Source of the DNA: Bacillota bacterium | GTDB taxonomy: Bacteria; Bacillota; Sulfobacillia; JAJZYS01; JAJZLH01 | Length of the DNA: 64,000 bases | Direction of reading: 5' to 3' | Assembly: GCA_021850485.1 (NCBI GenBank) | Contig: JAJZLY010000002.1 | Coordinates: 30,303-94,302 of the forward strand | Part shown: positions 18,377 to 26,843 of the stretch, in pieces | How positions within the stretch are numbered: position 1 is the stretch's first letter | Layout of the letters: each line of letters starts with the position of its first letter | Position numbers and translations under genes: made by a program | Notes under the pieces: model-generated | Database searches by the model: none | Told to the model about the DNA's origin: nothing | What the model saw: only the letters and a program-made list of their open reading frames with translations

Positions 18377-18398
18377 AAAAGGGCGCGCTTGCCCCTTT
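18377..18398 (-). terminator. Attenuator-type terminator in ABC-F leader
   Basis: On the minus strand AAAGGGGC, a 6-nt loop and GCCCTTTT form an intrinsic terminator. It begins at the stop codon of the leader ORF and lies about 95 nt before the ABC-F start. Confidence 0.65.
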
Positions 18399-18426
18399 AG
18401 CCCGCTGCCACCTCGATGAGTCGCAT
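18397..18426 (-). CDS. Putative 9-residue leader peptide of ABC-F gene
   Basis: A 10-codon ORF encodes MRLIEVAAG, with AAGGGGG 7 nt upstream of its ATG. It lies between a good promoter and a terminator whose stem starts at its own stop codon. That is the architecture of ribosome-stalling leaders controlling ABC-F and erm genes. The Met-Arg-Leu beginning recalls the MRL segment of macrolide-sensing ErmDL. Function is inference. Confidence 0.5.
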   Translation of the reverse strand: MRLIEVAAG

Positions 18427-18456
18427 GGAGGATCCCCCTTCACATTCGGTGTCCTG

Positions 18457-18485
18457 AGCATACCCAAGCTACTGACGGCCCGCAA
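18457..18485 (-). promoter_or_regulatory. Probable promoter of the ABC-F gene
   Basis: TTGCGG (complement of 18480-18485), exactly 17 bp, then TATGCT (complement of 18457-18462), giving a leader of about 165 nt before the ABC-F gene. The remaining 18486-18706 shows no other feature I can support. Confidence 0.55.
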
Positions 18486-18706
18486 GTGCTGCTTGACCGC
18501 GCCGGCTGGCCCAGATAGACTCAAGCCACTCGTTGAAGCGGGGGGTGACTGGAGTGACCAAGGTCGGGAGCTGGATCCAGTCGCGCCCTCTTGCCTCAGT
18601 TTCCGACTAGGATCTGACCAACCGGTCCATCCTCTCTCGGGCGCTGCGCCAGAAGGCGCAGCGCCTGGTTCGTTGTCAGAGGAAACTGGAGGAGGCCTCC
18701 CACCCG

Positions 18707-19777
18707 ATGGACTTAGCGCGTTTAGGACTCAGTGCCGATTTGCAAAGACAGTTCTCCGAGCATTGGCCAAGCGGCCGGATCCTCGCCCGCGTCGTGGCCC
18801 GCACCGCCGACGGTGCGCTCTGCGTTGGCGATCAAGGCGAGGTGCGGGCCAGTCTGGCCGGGAAGCTTCGCCACCAGGCCCAGAGCGATGGTGCTCTGTG
18901 GCCGGTGGTAGGCGACTGGGTCGCACTGCGCGGCGAGCCCACCACTGGCCTGGTGATCGAGATGGTGCTGGAGCGGCAAGGCGTCCTCGCCCGTCCAGAT
19001 CCGGAACGACCAGGGCTTAACGAAGTGCTGGTGGCAAACGTCGATCTCGTGCTGGTCGTGATGGGGCTAGATCAGGACTTCAATCTGCGCCGCCTGGAAC
19101 GCTATCTGGCGATGATTCGGGCGAACGGACTCCGGGCCGCCGTGGCGCTGACCAAGCTGGACCTGATCGCTGCCTCAGAGCCCCTGGTTCTGGCAGCTGA
19201 GCGCCTCGCCACACCGGCCTTGGTCCATGCGGTATCGGCCGTGTCTGGAGAGGGCGTTGATCGACTCCGCCAGTCGATGTCTAAGAGCCCAACCATAGCC
19301 CTGATCGGCTCGTCCGGGGTTGGCAAATCAACTCTGGTCCACCTTTTAACGGGCGCTGAAGTGGCCACCCAACCGACCCGACTTGCGGATGGCAGAGGCA
19401 GACATACCACAGTCGGCCACCATCTCCACCCTCGTCCGGATGGGGGCTGTCTGATCGACACGCCCGGGCTTCGCTCGGTGGCCCTGCCGGCCGGCTCCGA
19501 TCTGGGCGACACTTTTATCGAGATAGGAACCCTCGCCGGGTCGTGCCGCTTTTCCGACTGCCGGCACCAGGGCGAGCCGGGCTGTGCAGTGCAAGCTGCC
19601 ATGGCCGCCGGCAGCCTCGATTCCGATCGGCTCTCGGCCTATCGCAAGCTGGAACGGGAGGCGCGCCGCCAAGACGCCAAACAAGATCCTCAATTGCGCG
19701 CCGCCGAACGGCAACAGACCCGCAAGTGGGCGCGAGAGATCCGTCAGGAGCTAAAACTCAGACCACCACGCCGCTAG
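18707..19777 (+). CDS. rsgA: Ribosome small-subunit-dependent GTPase RsgA
   Basis: RsgA (YjeQ/YloQ), 356 residues, a circularly permuted GTPase that checks late 30S assembly. It has an N-terminal OB-fold (20-90), then G4 TKLD (149-152), G1 GSSGVGKST (201-209), G2 in GRGRHTT and G3 DTPG (in permuted order), and a C-terminal zinc site in CRFSDCRHQGEPGC. GGAGGAGG precedes the ATG. It is a single gene facing the pnt operon. Confidence 0.96.
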   Translation: MDLARLGLSADLQRQFSEHWPSGRILARVVARTADGALCVGDQGEVRASLAGKLRHQAQSDGALWPVVGDWVALRGEPTTGLVIEMVLERQGVLARPDPERPGLNEVLVANVDLVLVVMGLDQDFNLRRLERYLAMIRANGLRAAVALTKLDLIAASEPLVLAAERLATPALVHAVSAVSGEGVDRLRQSMSKSPTIALIGSSGVGKSTLVHLLTGAEVATQPTRLADGRGRHTTVGHHLHPRPDGGCLIDTPGLRSVALPAGSDLGDTFIEIGTLAGSCRFSDCRHQGEPGCAVQAAMAAGSLDSDRLSAYRKLEREARRQDAKQDPQLRAAERQQTRKWAREIRQELKLRPPRR

Positions 19778-19820
19778 GCATGCCAGCAGGCTGGATCGTG
19801 CACGCCTGGGCGTACGGGCG

Positions 19821-19848
19821 TCTTGAGGCAGACCTCTTGAGGCAGACC
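19821..19848. repeat. Perfect 14-bp tandem duplication
   Basis: TCTTGAGGCAGACC occurs twice without a gap (19821-19834 and 19835-19848) in the noncoding space between convergent rsgA and pntB. No gene or terminator explains it. Confidence 0.9.
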
Positions 19849-19948
19849 CTGCGGACACGGTCCGCTGACATGCCACGCCGTGGTCGACTGCCGATCGCCC
19901 GCCAAAGGGCCCGACCGGCTACTTCGGTCACGCGCCAGCGCGTCCGAG

Positions 19949-21349
19949 CTAGTCCACGTCCCGCAGTGCAGTCACAAGCTCGGTCAGAGAGGTGCGGGCG
20001 TCGCCGAACAACATCCTGGTCTGGTCCATCAAAAAGAGCGGGTTGTCGATGCCAGCGAAGCCTGGTGCCATGCTCCGCTTGAGCACGACCACCACCTTGG
20101 CCCGGTCGACCTCCAACACCGGCATGCCGTAGATCGGGCTGCCCGGATTGTTTCTGGCCGCCGGGTTAGTGACGTCGTTGGCCCCCACCACCAGGACCAC
20201 GTCGGTGCGCGAAAACTCCGGGTTGATGGCGTCCATCTCATACAGCCGATCGTACGGGACGTCCGCCTCTGCGAGCAGGACGTTCATGTGACCGGGCATC
20301 CGCCCGGCCACCGGGTGGATGCCGAAGCGGACGTCGACGCCGCGTCCTTCCAGCGCCACCATCAGGTCGCGCACCTGCTGCTGGGCCCTGGCCACGGCCA
20401 GTCCGTACCCGGGCACGATCACCACGCGGCTGGCATAGGCTAACAAGGTGGCTACCTCCTCGGTCGAGGTCGCCCGCACCTCGCCGCCGACCGTCTGATC
20501 GGTGCCCTGCTTCACGCTGCTGAAGGCACCGAACAACACGTTGCTGATCGGCCGATTCATCGCCCGGCTCATCAATTGGGTCAAGATGGTTCCCGAAGCT
20601 CCGACCAGCGAGCCAGCCACAATCAGCACGTCATTGCCAAGCACGAACCCGGTCGCCGCAGCGGCCAGACCGGTCAGGGAGTTCAGCAGCGAGATGATCA
20701 CGGGCATGTCGGCGCCGCCGACCGGTAAAACAACCAACGTGCCCAGCACTGCTGCGCCCACGGCCAAAATGATCAGCGGCGTTTCGCGGCCCAAGGGGCC
20801 GCCGCTTACGGCCAGAGCCGCTGCGACCAGGAGCAGGGCAAACAACACGGCGTGCAAGATCTTTTGGCCAGAGAAAGTGATCGGCCGACCGCCGATCAGC
20901 TCTTGCAACTTGGCGAAGGCAACCATGCTGCCGGCGAAGCTGATGGCGCCGATCAGCACGGTGAAGGCGCCGGGGATCGACACAGCCAAAGGGGGGGCGG
21001 CGCCTTGCAACAAGATCCGTAGCGCCTCTCCGAGTGCCACCAATGCGGCAGCTCCACCGCCCATCCCGTTGAACAGCGCCACCATCTGCGGCATCGCTGT
21101 CATCTTCACGGTGCGCGCTGCCCAGGTCCCGATGCCGGCGCCCAGCACCAGCATGGCAGTCATCACCAGCCAGTTCACGAGCGGGACGTATAAGAGCGTG
21201 ACACCTAGGGCGAGCAGCATGCCAAAGGCAGCCAGCAGATTTCCAGAGCGCGCTGTGGCCGGTGTGCGCAGCCGCATGATGCCCACGATCACCAGCAAGA
21301 TGGTGACGATGTAGACACCCTGAGTCAGATTCGCCGCAAAGGCCGTCAT
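19949..21349 (-). CDS. pntB: Proton-translocating NAD(P) transhydrogenase, beta subunit
   Basis: PntB, 466 residues, carrying the membrane domain (about nine helices in residues 1-260) and the NADP(H)-binding domain III at the C-terminus (VVIVPGYGLAVARAQ, FGIHPVAGRMPGHMNVLLAEA, MPVLEVDRAK, KRSMAPGFAGIDNPLF). The complex couples hydride transfer from NADH to NADP with proton entry. The ATG at 21349 overlaps the stop of the upstream small subunit; the open frame above it is a shadow. Confidence 0.96.
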   Translation of the reverse strand: MTAFAANLTQGVYIVTILLVIVGIMRLRTPATARSGNLLAAFGMLLALGVTLLYVPLVNWLVMTAMLVLGAGIGTWAARTVKMTAMPQMVALFNGMGGGAAALVALGEALRILLQGAAPPLAVSIPGAFTVLIGAISFAGSMVAFAKLQELIGGRPITFSGQKILHAVLFALLLVAAALAVSGGPLGRETPLIILAVGAAVLGTLVVLPVGGADMPVIISLLNSLTGLAAAATGFVLGNDVLIVAGSLVGASGTILTQLMSRAMNRPISNVLFGAFSSVKQGTDQTVGGEVRATSTEEVATLLAYASRVVIVPGYGLAVARAQQQVRDLMVALEGRGVDVRFGIHPVAGRMPGHMNVLLAEADVPYDRLYEMDAINPEFSRTDVVLVVGANDVTNPAARNNPGSPIYGMPVLEVDRAKVVVVLKRSMAPGFAGIDNPLFLMDQTRMLFGDARTSLTELVTALRDVD

Positions 21350-21651
21350 GGGCGGTTCCCCGGTTGTTCCCGGTTGTGCCGGAACATCTCCAGCATGCGA
21401 TCGGTGACCACATAGCCACCGACCACGTTCAACGTACCCAAGAACACGGCAGCCGCCCCGACCGTCAGTTCGACCGGCCCGTGGGCCGTGGCACAGACGA
21501 CCAGGGCACCGATCACGATCACGCCGTGAATGGCGTTGGTGGCTGACATCAAAGGCGTGTGCAAAACGGAGGGCACCTTGGAGATCAGCTGGAAGCCGAC
21601 GAACACGGCCAGCATAAAGACCAAGAGTTCTTGCACCAAGTTGCCGGTCAC
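21346..21651 (-). CDS. pntAB: Transhydrogenase alpha subunit, membrane part
   Basis: A 101-residue membrane protein with about three helices, matching the C-terminal membrane segment of PntA when alpha is split in two (PntAB). Segments LVVCATAHGP and LGTLNVVGGYVVTDRML are characteristic. It begins with GTG after GGGAG and overlaps pntB by ATGA. Middle gene of a three-gene pnt operon. Confidence 0.93.
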   Translation of the reverse strand: MTGNLVQELLVFMLAVFVGFQLISKVPSVLHTPLMSATNAIHGVIVIGALVVCATAHGPVELTVGAAAVFLGTLNVVGGYVVTDRMLEMFRHNREQPGNRP

Positions 21652-21709
21652 CAGCTACCATCTCCCTTCCGAGGGGCGTACAGGCCAGGGTGCGGCCACC
21701 GGGCGTCAG

Positions 21710-22861
21710 TTAGCTGAGCGCTTCCCTCTCTAGCCGCTGGCGGGTCGGGACGTGGACGATCTTGCCGCCATGCGTCACACAGGTTGCGGCCAAGATCTCA
21801 TCTGCCAGATCCGGCCCGCTTTTGTCCTCTGTGAGATGAGCGAACAGATGGTTCACAAACGCCAGCAGGTTGCGCGAGTAAAATTGGCTGGAGGGAAGCG
21901 GCATCTGGGACGGCAGATTCAAGGTGCCGTCGACGATCACTCCGTGCGACACAGAGCGCTCTCCTGGCACTGTCAGAGCGCAGTTGCCGCCGGTTTCGGC
22001 GGCCAGGTCCATGATGACGGCGCCGGGGTGCATGGACTTAACCATCTGCTCGGTGATGAGCACGGGCGGCCTGGCCCCCGGCACCATGGCCGTTGTGATC
22101 ACGACATCGGCTCGTTGCACCGGTTCAGCCAACACCTCTTGCTCGAGGGCTTCCTCGTCTTCCGCCAATCTCCGGGCGTAGCCGCCCTGTGCCTCGCCGC
22201 CCTCCGGCAGTGGCAAGGTGAGGAAGACGCCGCCTAGGCTCTCCACCTGTTCTTTGACCGCCGGCCTGGTGTCGAAGGCCTGCACCACGGCGCCCAGACG
22301 TCTCGCCGTGGCCACTGCCTGCAGCCCGGCCACGCCCGCACCCAACACCAGCACCCGGGCTGGCGCTACGGTACCGGCCGCCGTCATCATCAGCGGGAAA
22401 AACCGCTCGGCGAGCACCGCACCGAGCAAGGCGGCACGGTAGCCTGAGACCGTGCTCATCGCCGACAGCACGTCCATGTTCTGGGCACGCGTGATGCGGG
22501 GCATCAGGTCGAGGCTGAAGGCGGTAATCTCATGCTCGGCCAAGCGGGCGATGCGCGCTGGATAGGTCAAGGGCTGCAACAGGCCGACCAGCATGGTCCT
22601 GGGGCGGAGGCCGCTCAGCTCAGTGTCACCAAATCCCTGCACCGTGAGCACGAGATCGGCTCGGGCCAAGAGCTCGGAGGCGTCTTGAACCAATTCGGCC
22701 CCTGCCGTCTGGAAGGCATCATCTGATAATAGGGCGCCTGCGCCCGCTCCGGCCTCGACCGCGACCTGATGCTTGTCAGTCACCAAGCGGACGACAGCTT
22801 CCGGAACGAGGGCGACGCGCCGCTCGCCGTTGGCGACTTCCCGGGGTACGGCCAGGTACAA
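21710..22861 (-). CDS. pntAA: Transhydrogenase alpha subunit, NAD-binding part
   Basis: The soluble domain I of transhydrogenase, 383 residues, related to alanine dehydrogenase. It shows VPREVANGERRVAL at the start, RITRAQNMDVLSAMSTVSGY, the Rossmann loop LGAGVAGLQAVATARRLGA, and an NAD-contact region near PVLITEQMV. The frame is open 74 codons upstream, but homology begins at a TTG at 22861, 7 nt after GAGG. A GTG two codons earlier is the alternative. It leads pntAA-pntAB-pntB. Confidence 0.94.
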   Translation of the reverse strand: MYLAVPREVANGERRVALVPEAVVRLVTDKHQVAVEAGAGAGALLSDDAFQTAGAELVQDASELLARADLVLTVQGFGDTELSGLRPRTMLVGLLQPLTYPARIARLAEHEITAFSLDLMPRITRAQNMDVLSAMSTVSGYRAALLGAVLAERFFPLMMTAAGTVAPARVLVLGAGVAGLQAVATARRLGAVVQAFDTRPAVKEQVESLGGVFLTLPLPEGGEAQGGYARRLAEDEEALEQEVLAEPVQRADVVITTAMVPGARPPVLITEQMVKSMHPGAVIMDLAAETGGNCALTVPGERSVSHGVIVDGTLNLPSQMPLPSSQFYSRNLLAFVNHLFAHLTEDKSGPDLADEILAATCVTHGGKIVHVPTRQRLEREALS

Positions 22862-23055
22862 GGCCACACCTCTTTCGCATCGTTGCAGCCCCAGTGTAGA
22901 ACTCCCGCCGGTTAGTTCGCCAGTCCTGTGCTCCAAAATCCGGCTAGGGCTGTCCCCGGTCCGGCGGCGGTGACCGGGTGTGGCCGGTGCGGGCTCCCCC
23001 GGGGAGGTTCCGCCGACAGGGTGCGGAATCGTCACCAGCGAGGGAGGTCCACACC

Positions 23056-23538
23056 ATGGAGGTTTCCAGCCGAGGGTTGCCAAGGCGCCAGGGCGCTCGG
23101 CCCAAAACTACGCCGACCAACCCCCACCAACAACTGACCGACACCGCACCGCTCGAGATGCAGCACCGGCTGGCCGAGCTTGCCTTCCTGCTGGCGGACG
23201 TCGAAGAGCACCCTAGCCAGATCTCCGTTCCGGGAACGCGGGCGCTGTGCCTCTCCAGAAAGTGGGCAGCCGGTCCGGGCGAGGCATTCATGATCGGTCG
23301 CGAGTTCGCCCACCTGCACCCGGCCCACGACGGCAGCTTGCATCTGGCGCTTCCACCCCAGCTCGCAGCCGAGGCGTGTACTCAGGGCTGGACGGAGGTC
23401 CATCCCGTGGCCCGTCTGGGCCTAATTCCGCCAAACGTGGTGATGCTTTACGGTCCACGTGACGAGACAGAGGTACAAATCATCCTCGATCTTTTGCGTC
23501 AGTCCCGAGACTTTGCAAAAGGTCAGACTCCCCCCTAG
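23056..23538 (+). CDS. DUF5519 (luciferase-like) domain protein
   Basis: A 160-residue soluble protein of unknown function. The second half (FAHLHPAHDGSLHLALP, AAEACTQGWTEVHPVA, PPNVVMLYGPRDETE) matches the DUF5519 or 'luciferase domain' family as I recall it. The first 35 residues are basic and disordered in composition. The ATG at 23056 follows GGGAGG; an earlier in-frame start lacks one. It is a single gene divergent from pnt and ends before a strong hairpin. Confidence 0.65.
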   Translation: MEVSSRGLPRRQGARPKTTPTNPHQQLTDTAPLEMQHRLAELAFLLADVEEHPSQISVPGTRALCLSRKWAAGPGEAFMIGREFAHLHPAHDGSLHLALPPQLAAEACTQGWTEVHPVARLGLIPPNVVMLYGPRDETEVQIILDLLRQSRDFAKGQTPP

Positions 23539-23568
23539 GCTCGGTGCGCACCTGATCCGCATAAACGG

Positions 23569-23596
23569 AAGGCGCCGCAATGGCTTGCGGCGCCTT
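23569..23596. terminator. Bidirectional terminator hairpin
   Basis: A perfect 12-bp stem (AAGGCGCCGCAA / TTGCGGCGCCTT) with a 4-nt loop sits between the DUF5519 gene (plus strand) and the 3' end of the tRNA array (minus strand). It can serve both. Confidence 0.8.
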
Positions 23597-23604
23597 GGTC
23601 TTCA

Positions 23605-23681
23605 TGGTGGGCGGTAGAGGACTTGAACCTCTGACCTCATGCATGTCAAGCATGCGCTCTAACCAGCTGAGCTAACCGCCC
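23605..23681 (-). tRNA. tRNA-Val (GAC)
   Basis: Cloverleaf read on the minus strand: acceptor GGGCGGT, anticodon loop CTTGACATG with GAC, T-loop GTTCAAGTC, encoded CCA. Last of six tRNAs in the array. Confidence 0.97.
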
Positions 23682-23693
23682 AAACGAGGTGTC

Positions 23694-23768
23694 TGGAGGC
23701 GACGCCCGGATTCGAACCGGGGAATAGAGGATTTGCAGTCCTCTGCCTTACCACTTGGCTACGTCGCC
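23694..23768 (-). tRNA. tRNA-Cys (GCA)
   Basis: Acceptor GGCGACG, anticodon loop ACTGCAAAT with GCA, T-loop GTTCGAATC, encoded CCA. Confidence 0.97.
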
Positions 23769-23773
23769 AAATT

Positions 23774-23848
23774 TGGAGCGGGAGACGGGATTCGAACCCG
23801 CGACCCTCGCCTTGGCAAGGCGATGCTCTACCACTGAGCTACTCCCGC
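23774..23848 (-). tRNA. tRNA-Gly (GCC)
   Basis: Acceptor GCGGGAG, anticodon loop TTGCCAAG with GCC, T-loop GTTCGAATC, encoded CCA. Confidence 0.97.
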
Positions 23849-23865
23849 AAACCTGGACTCCGAGA

Positions 23866-23941
<76 letters not shown>

Positions 23942-23950
23942 AGGAACTTT

Positions 23951-24027
23951 TGGCGGAGGCGACGGGGCTCGAACCCGTGATCTACGCCGTGACAGGGCGT
24001 TATGTTAACCAACTACACCACGCCTCC
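23951..24027 (-). tRNA. tRNA-Asp (GTC)
   Basis: Acceptor GGAGGCG, anticodon loop CTGTCACG with GTC, T-loop GTTCGAGCC, encoded CCA. Confidence 0.97.
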
Positions 24028-24037
24028 GACTCCGCCA

Positions 24038-24112
24038 TGGTGGGCGAAACAGGGCTCGAACCTGTGACCCCCTCCTTGTAAGGGAGGTGCTCTACCGCTG
24101 AGCTATTCGCCC
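24038..24112 (-). tRNA. tRNA-Val (TAC)
   Basis: Acceptor GGGCGAA, anticodon loop CTTACAAG with TAC, T-loop GTTCGAGCC, encoded CCA. First of the six tRNAs, a few bases from the promoter. Confidence 0.97.
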
Positions 24113-24124
24113 GACACGCCGTGG

Positions 24125-24154
24125 ATTATACCATCCCCCCGAACACCGCCACAA
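24125..24154 (-). promoter_or_regulatory. Promoter of the tRNA array
   Basis: Consensus -10 TATAAT (complement of 24125-24130), an 18-bp spacer and TTGTGG (complement of 24149-24154), placing the start about 5 nt before tRNA-Val (TAC). Confidence 0.75.
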
Positions 24155-24267
24155 CCGATGGCCATTCCGATTCGTGCCGATTCCTGAAACTCCCTGCCGG
24201 GCGAAGGGCGAAGCCCCATGGTGCCGAATGCTGGAGGCGACCGATCAACCGATCTGGGAGAGATGTC

Positions 24268-25224
24268 ATGCCCAGCCGGATCAGCGTGGTGATCCCGGTA
24301 CACAACGGTCTCGCTACCATCGGTGAGGCCATCGCGTCAGCGTTGGCGCAAACCCGTCTCGCAGACGAAGTGGTCGTGGTCAACGACGGGTCGACCGATG
24401 GCACCGCCGACTTGGTGCGCGGCCGGTTTCCCTCCGTGCGGCTGATCGAGCAGCCGCAAAGCGGCCCGGCCTCCGCCAGGAACACCGGCATCGAGGCCGC
24501 CACCGGTGACTGGGTGGCCTTTTTAGACGCCGACGATGTGTGGCTTCCTCGCAAGTTGGAGCTTCAGCTGGCAGCCGTCGAGCGTGCACCAGCGGCGTTG
24601 ATGATCGGATCGGGCTGGGCCGCTCTCGGCTCCCAGCCGACACACATCGCCTACCGAGATGCCCTCTCGCTCGACTTCCGGCAGATCCTGCTCGGCTACT
24701 TCCTGGGTCCCTCTGGGGTCGTCGCCGAGCGGCGTTCGCTTTTGGCCGTAGGTGGTTTTCGTCCAGATCGAGAGGGCATCGAGGATCGCGACTTGTGGTG
24801 CCGTCTCGCCCAGCGCGGCAGTGTGCTCTTCTACCCGCAGGCCCTGTGGATCTACCGGCGAACGCCAACCAGCTTCTCGCGCATTCGCATGCGGGGATTT
24901 GAAGCGGGCCGTCGGTTGATGGCGGACATGCGTCCCTATGTACAGACCCAGTGGGGAGACGGCACCTGGCAGACCGTGCTGGCCGCGGTGGCGTTGCGCT
25001 ACCGCGCCTACTTCGAACAAGATCGCGACCGCGAAGGGGTTCGTTTGTGCAACGAGATGCTGGCTCAGATTCCACCGCGCTGGCGTCGGCAGGCCACCTT
25101 GCGCTTGGTGTTGCCCTATTGGGCGGCCCGGGCCAGACATCGTCTCAGTCAGCGGGACGGCTTTTGGTTCGAACCGCTGCCCCCGCTGTCGGCCTTCGGA
25201 CCCTCTAACCCAGGCGGTGCGTAA
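24268..25224 (+). CDS. Family 2 glycosyltransferase
   Basis: A 318-residue GT2 enzyme transferring a sugar from an activated nucleotide donor to an envelope acceptor. The GT-A fold shows SVVIPVHNG, VNDGSTDGT, PASARNTGIE and the metal-binding FLDADDVW. No membrane helices are seen. The ATG at 24268 follows GGGAGAG and directly opens the GT-A domain; an earlier in-frame start would add 49 residues without homology. Its end overlaps fixX by 20 nt on the other strand. Acceptor unknown. Confidence 0.88.
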   Translation: MPSRISVVIPVHNGLATIGEAIASALAQTRLADEVVVVNDGSTDGTADLVRGRFPSVRLIEQPQSGPASARNTGIEAATGDWVAFLDADDVWLPRKLELQLAAVERAPAALMIGSGWAALGSQPTHIAYRDALSLDFRQILLGYFLGPSGVVAERRSLLAVGGFRPDREGIEDRDLWCRLAQRGSVLFYPQALWIYRRTPTSFSRIRMRGFEAGRRLMADMRPYVQTQWGDGTWQTVLAAVALRYRAYFEQDRDREGVRLCNEMLAQIPPRWRRQATLRLVLPYWAARARHRLSQRDGFWFEPLPPLSAFGPSNPGGA

Positions 25225-25501
25225 CCCCAAAGCCACCTTTGGGATAGCGCCAGGCGATGTTGTACTCCGGGCAGGCGATACGACAGGAGCCACATTCCAC
25301 ACAACCCTCGAAGCGGACGGCCAGCTCTTGAGTGTCCACCTGCCACTCGTAGACGTTGGCTGGGCAAAAAGCCTCACAGGGCCGTCCCCACTTATCACCG
25401 CACTCCTGGCACTTTTGCATGTCCTTAACCACCAGGTGCGATTCCTGATCAGCCTTGAACTTCAGGGTGTACAGCTTTTGCTCGATGGTTTCTCTGGTCA
25501 T
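25205..25501 (-). CDS. fixX: FixX-type ferredoxin
   Basis: A 98-residue ferredoxin-like protein. The segment KCQECGDK...PCEAFCPANVYEW and CVECGSCRIACP provides Cys ligands for iron-sulfur clusters, as in FixX, which passes electrons with FixC to quinone. The ATG overlaps the fixC stop (ATGA). No fixA/fixB (EtfBA) is in the window, so the electron-transfer flavoprotein partner must lie elsewhere. Confidence 0.92.
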   Translation of the reverse strand: MTRETIEQKLYTLKFKADQESHLVVKDMQKCQECGDKWGRPCEAFCPANVYEWQVDTQELAVRFEGCVECGSCRIACPEYNIAWRYPKGGFGVTHRLG

Positions 25502-26811
25502 CCGCGCATCGCCGCCTTCCACATGCCCCACATGTCCTTGGCTAGGGTCAAGGGGCGCCGTTTGGCCAGAACGGATTTGATCAGGCCACGCTCCTTTTCG
25601 TGCTTGGGCACGCCATCAACCGTCATCAGCGTCTTGGCTGCCTGATTCAGTAGCTCCGGGTAGAGTTCGAAGAAGGCTTGGCGGTTGTGCTCCATGAAGG
25701 TCGGCATGTTGCGGTACTGCTTGAGGTCCTTGAGCACGAAACTCTCTTCCAGTCGCCGCCGATAGGCGCTGAGGGTAGCCGCCGAGAAGTCCCCTTTGGC
25801 CTTGGCCATTACCACCGTCTCACCGGCCAGTTCGCCCGACTTCATGGCCAGGTTTGAGCCTTCCCGGTGCAAGACATTGATCAACATGGCGGCGTCTCCG
25901 GCCAGCAGGAATCCATCTCCCACCACCTCAGGCATGGCGTTCATACCGCCCTCCGGGATCAGGTGGGCAGTGTATTCATCGACCTCACCGCCAGCGATCA
26001 ACGGAGCGATCGTCGGGTGCTGCTTGAGATCTTCCAGGAGCTCGTAAGGGCGCACCTTGCGCTGCTGGAATTCGGACAAAAGGCAGCCCACGCCGATCGA
26101 GATGCTATCCAAGTTGGTGTACAGCCATCCCTGACCGACCATGCCATGGGTGGCGTCTCCCATCATCTCCATCACCACGCCGTGGTTGCCAGAGACGGCG
26201 AACCGCTCGCAGATGGTTTCGGCTGGCAGCCGGATCACCTCTTTGACCGCCAAGGCAACCTGGTTGGCCATCAGTTCGCCGCGCAGACCCATCTCCTTGG
26301 CCAGAAGCGAGTTAACGCCGTCGGCGATCACCACCACGTCGGCCAAAAGCTCTCCGTCCGGCGTGCCAGTGGTCACGCCGATCACCCGCCCGGAGGCGTC
26401 TTTGAGCACATTGGTGACGGGCATCTGGTTGATCAGAAATGCGCCCGCCTCTTCCGCTTTGTGGGCGAACCACTGGTCGAACTTGCCTCTGAGCACGGTG
26501 AAGGCGTTATACGGCTCGTCGCCAAACGACGGATCGCGATAGCCCACCGTGACGGCGGTCGATGCTGTCATCATGCTGATCCGGGACTCCACCACCACCC
26601 GCTCGAGCGGTGCCTCCAGCCAGAAGTTGGGGATCAGATCCTCCAGCATCTTGCGGTAGAGGACGCCGCCCATCACATTCTTGGCGCCTGGATAGTCGCC
26701 TCGCTCCAAGAGCACCACACTGAGGCCGGCCCGAGCCATGGTCAGGGCGGCCGCGGCCCCGGCGGGCCCGGCTCCCACCACAATCGCGTCGAACTTCTCT
26801 GCCTCTGCCAC
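25498..26811 (-). CDS. fixC: FixC flavoprotein (ETF:quinone oxidoreductase-like)
   Basis: An FAD enzyme of 437 residues. It has the N-terminal dinucleotide site VVGAGPAGAAAAL, YPGAKNVMGGVLY typical of FixC/ETF-QO, and GDAAMLIN with LHREGSNLAM near the flavin. It accepts electrons from electron-transfer flavoprotein and delivers them to quinone or, in bifurcating EtfABCX systems, splits them. GTG at 26811 lies 7 nt after GAGGG; a TTG just before it is possible. It begins 32 nt after selD, so it may share that transcript. Confidence 0.93.
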   Translation of the reverse strand: MAEAEKFDAIVVGAGPAGAAAALTMARAGLSVVLLERGDYPGAKNVMGGVLYRKMLEDLIPNFWLEAPLERVVVESRISMMTASTAVTVGYRDPSFGDEPYNAFTVLRGKFDQWFAHKAEEAGAFLINQMPVTNVLKDASGRVIGVTTGTPDGELLADVVVIADGVNSLLAKEMGLRGELMANQVALAVKEVIRLPAETICERFAVSGNHGVVMEMMGDATHGMVGQGWLYTNLDSISIGVGCLLSEFQQRKVRPYELLEDLKQHPTIAPLIAGGEVDEYTAHLIPEGGMNAMPEVVGDGFLLAGDAAMLINVLHREGSNLAMKSGELAGETVVMAKAKGDFSAATLSAYRRRLEESFVLKDLKQYRNMPTFMEHNRQAFFELYPELLNQAAKTLMTVDGVPKHEKERGLIKSVLAKRRPLTLAKDMWGMWKAAMRG

Positions 26812-26843
26812 CAAAACGCCCTCTTCCCTGAGATGCGGTCTGC

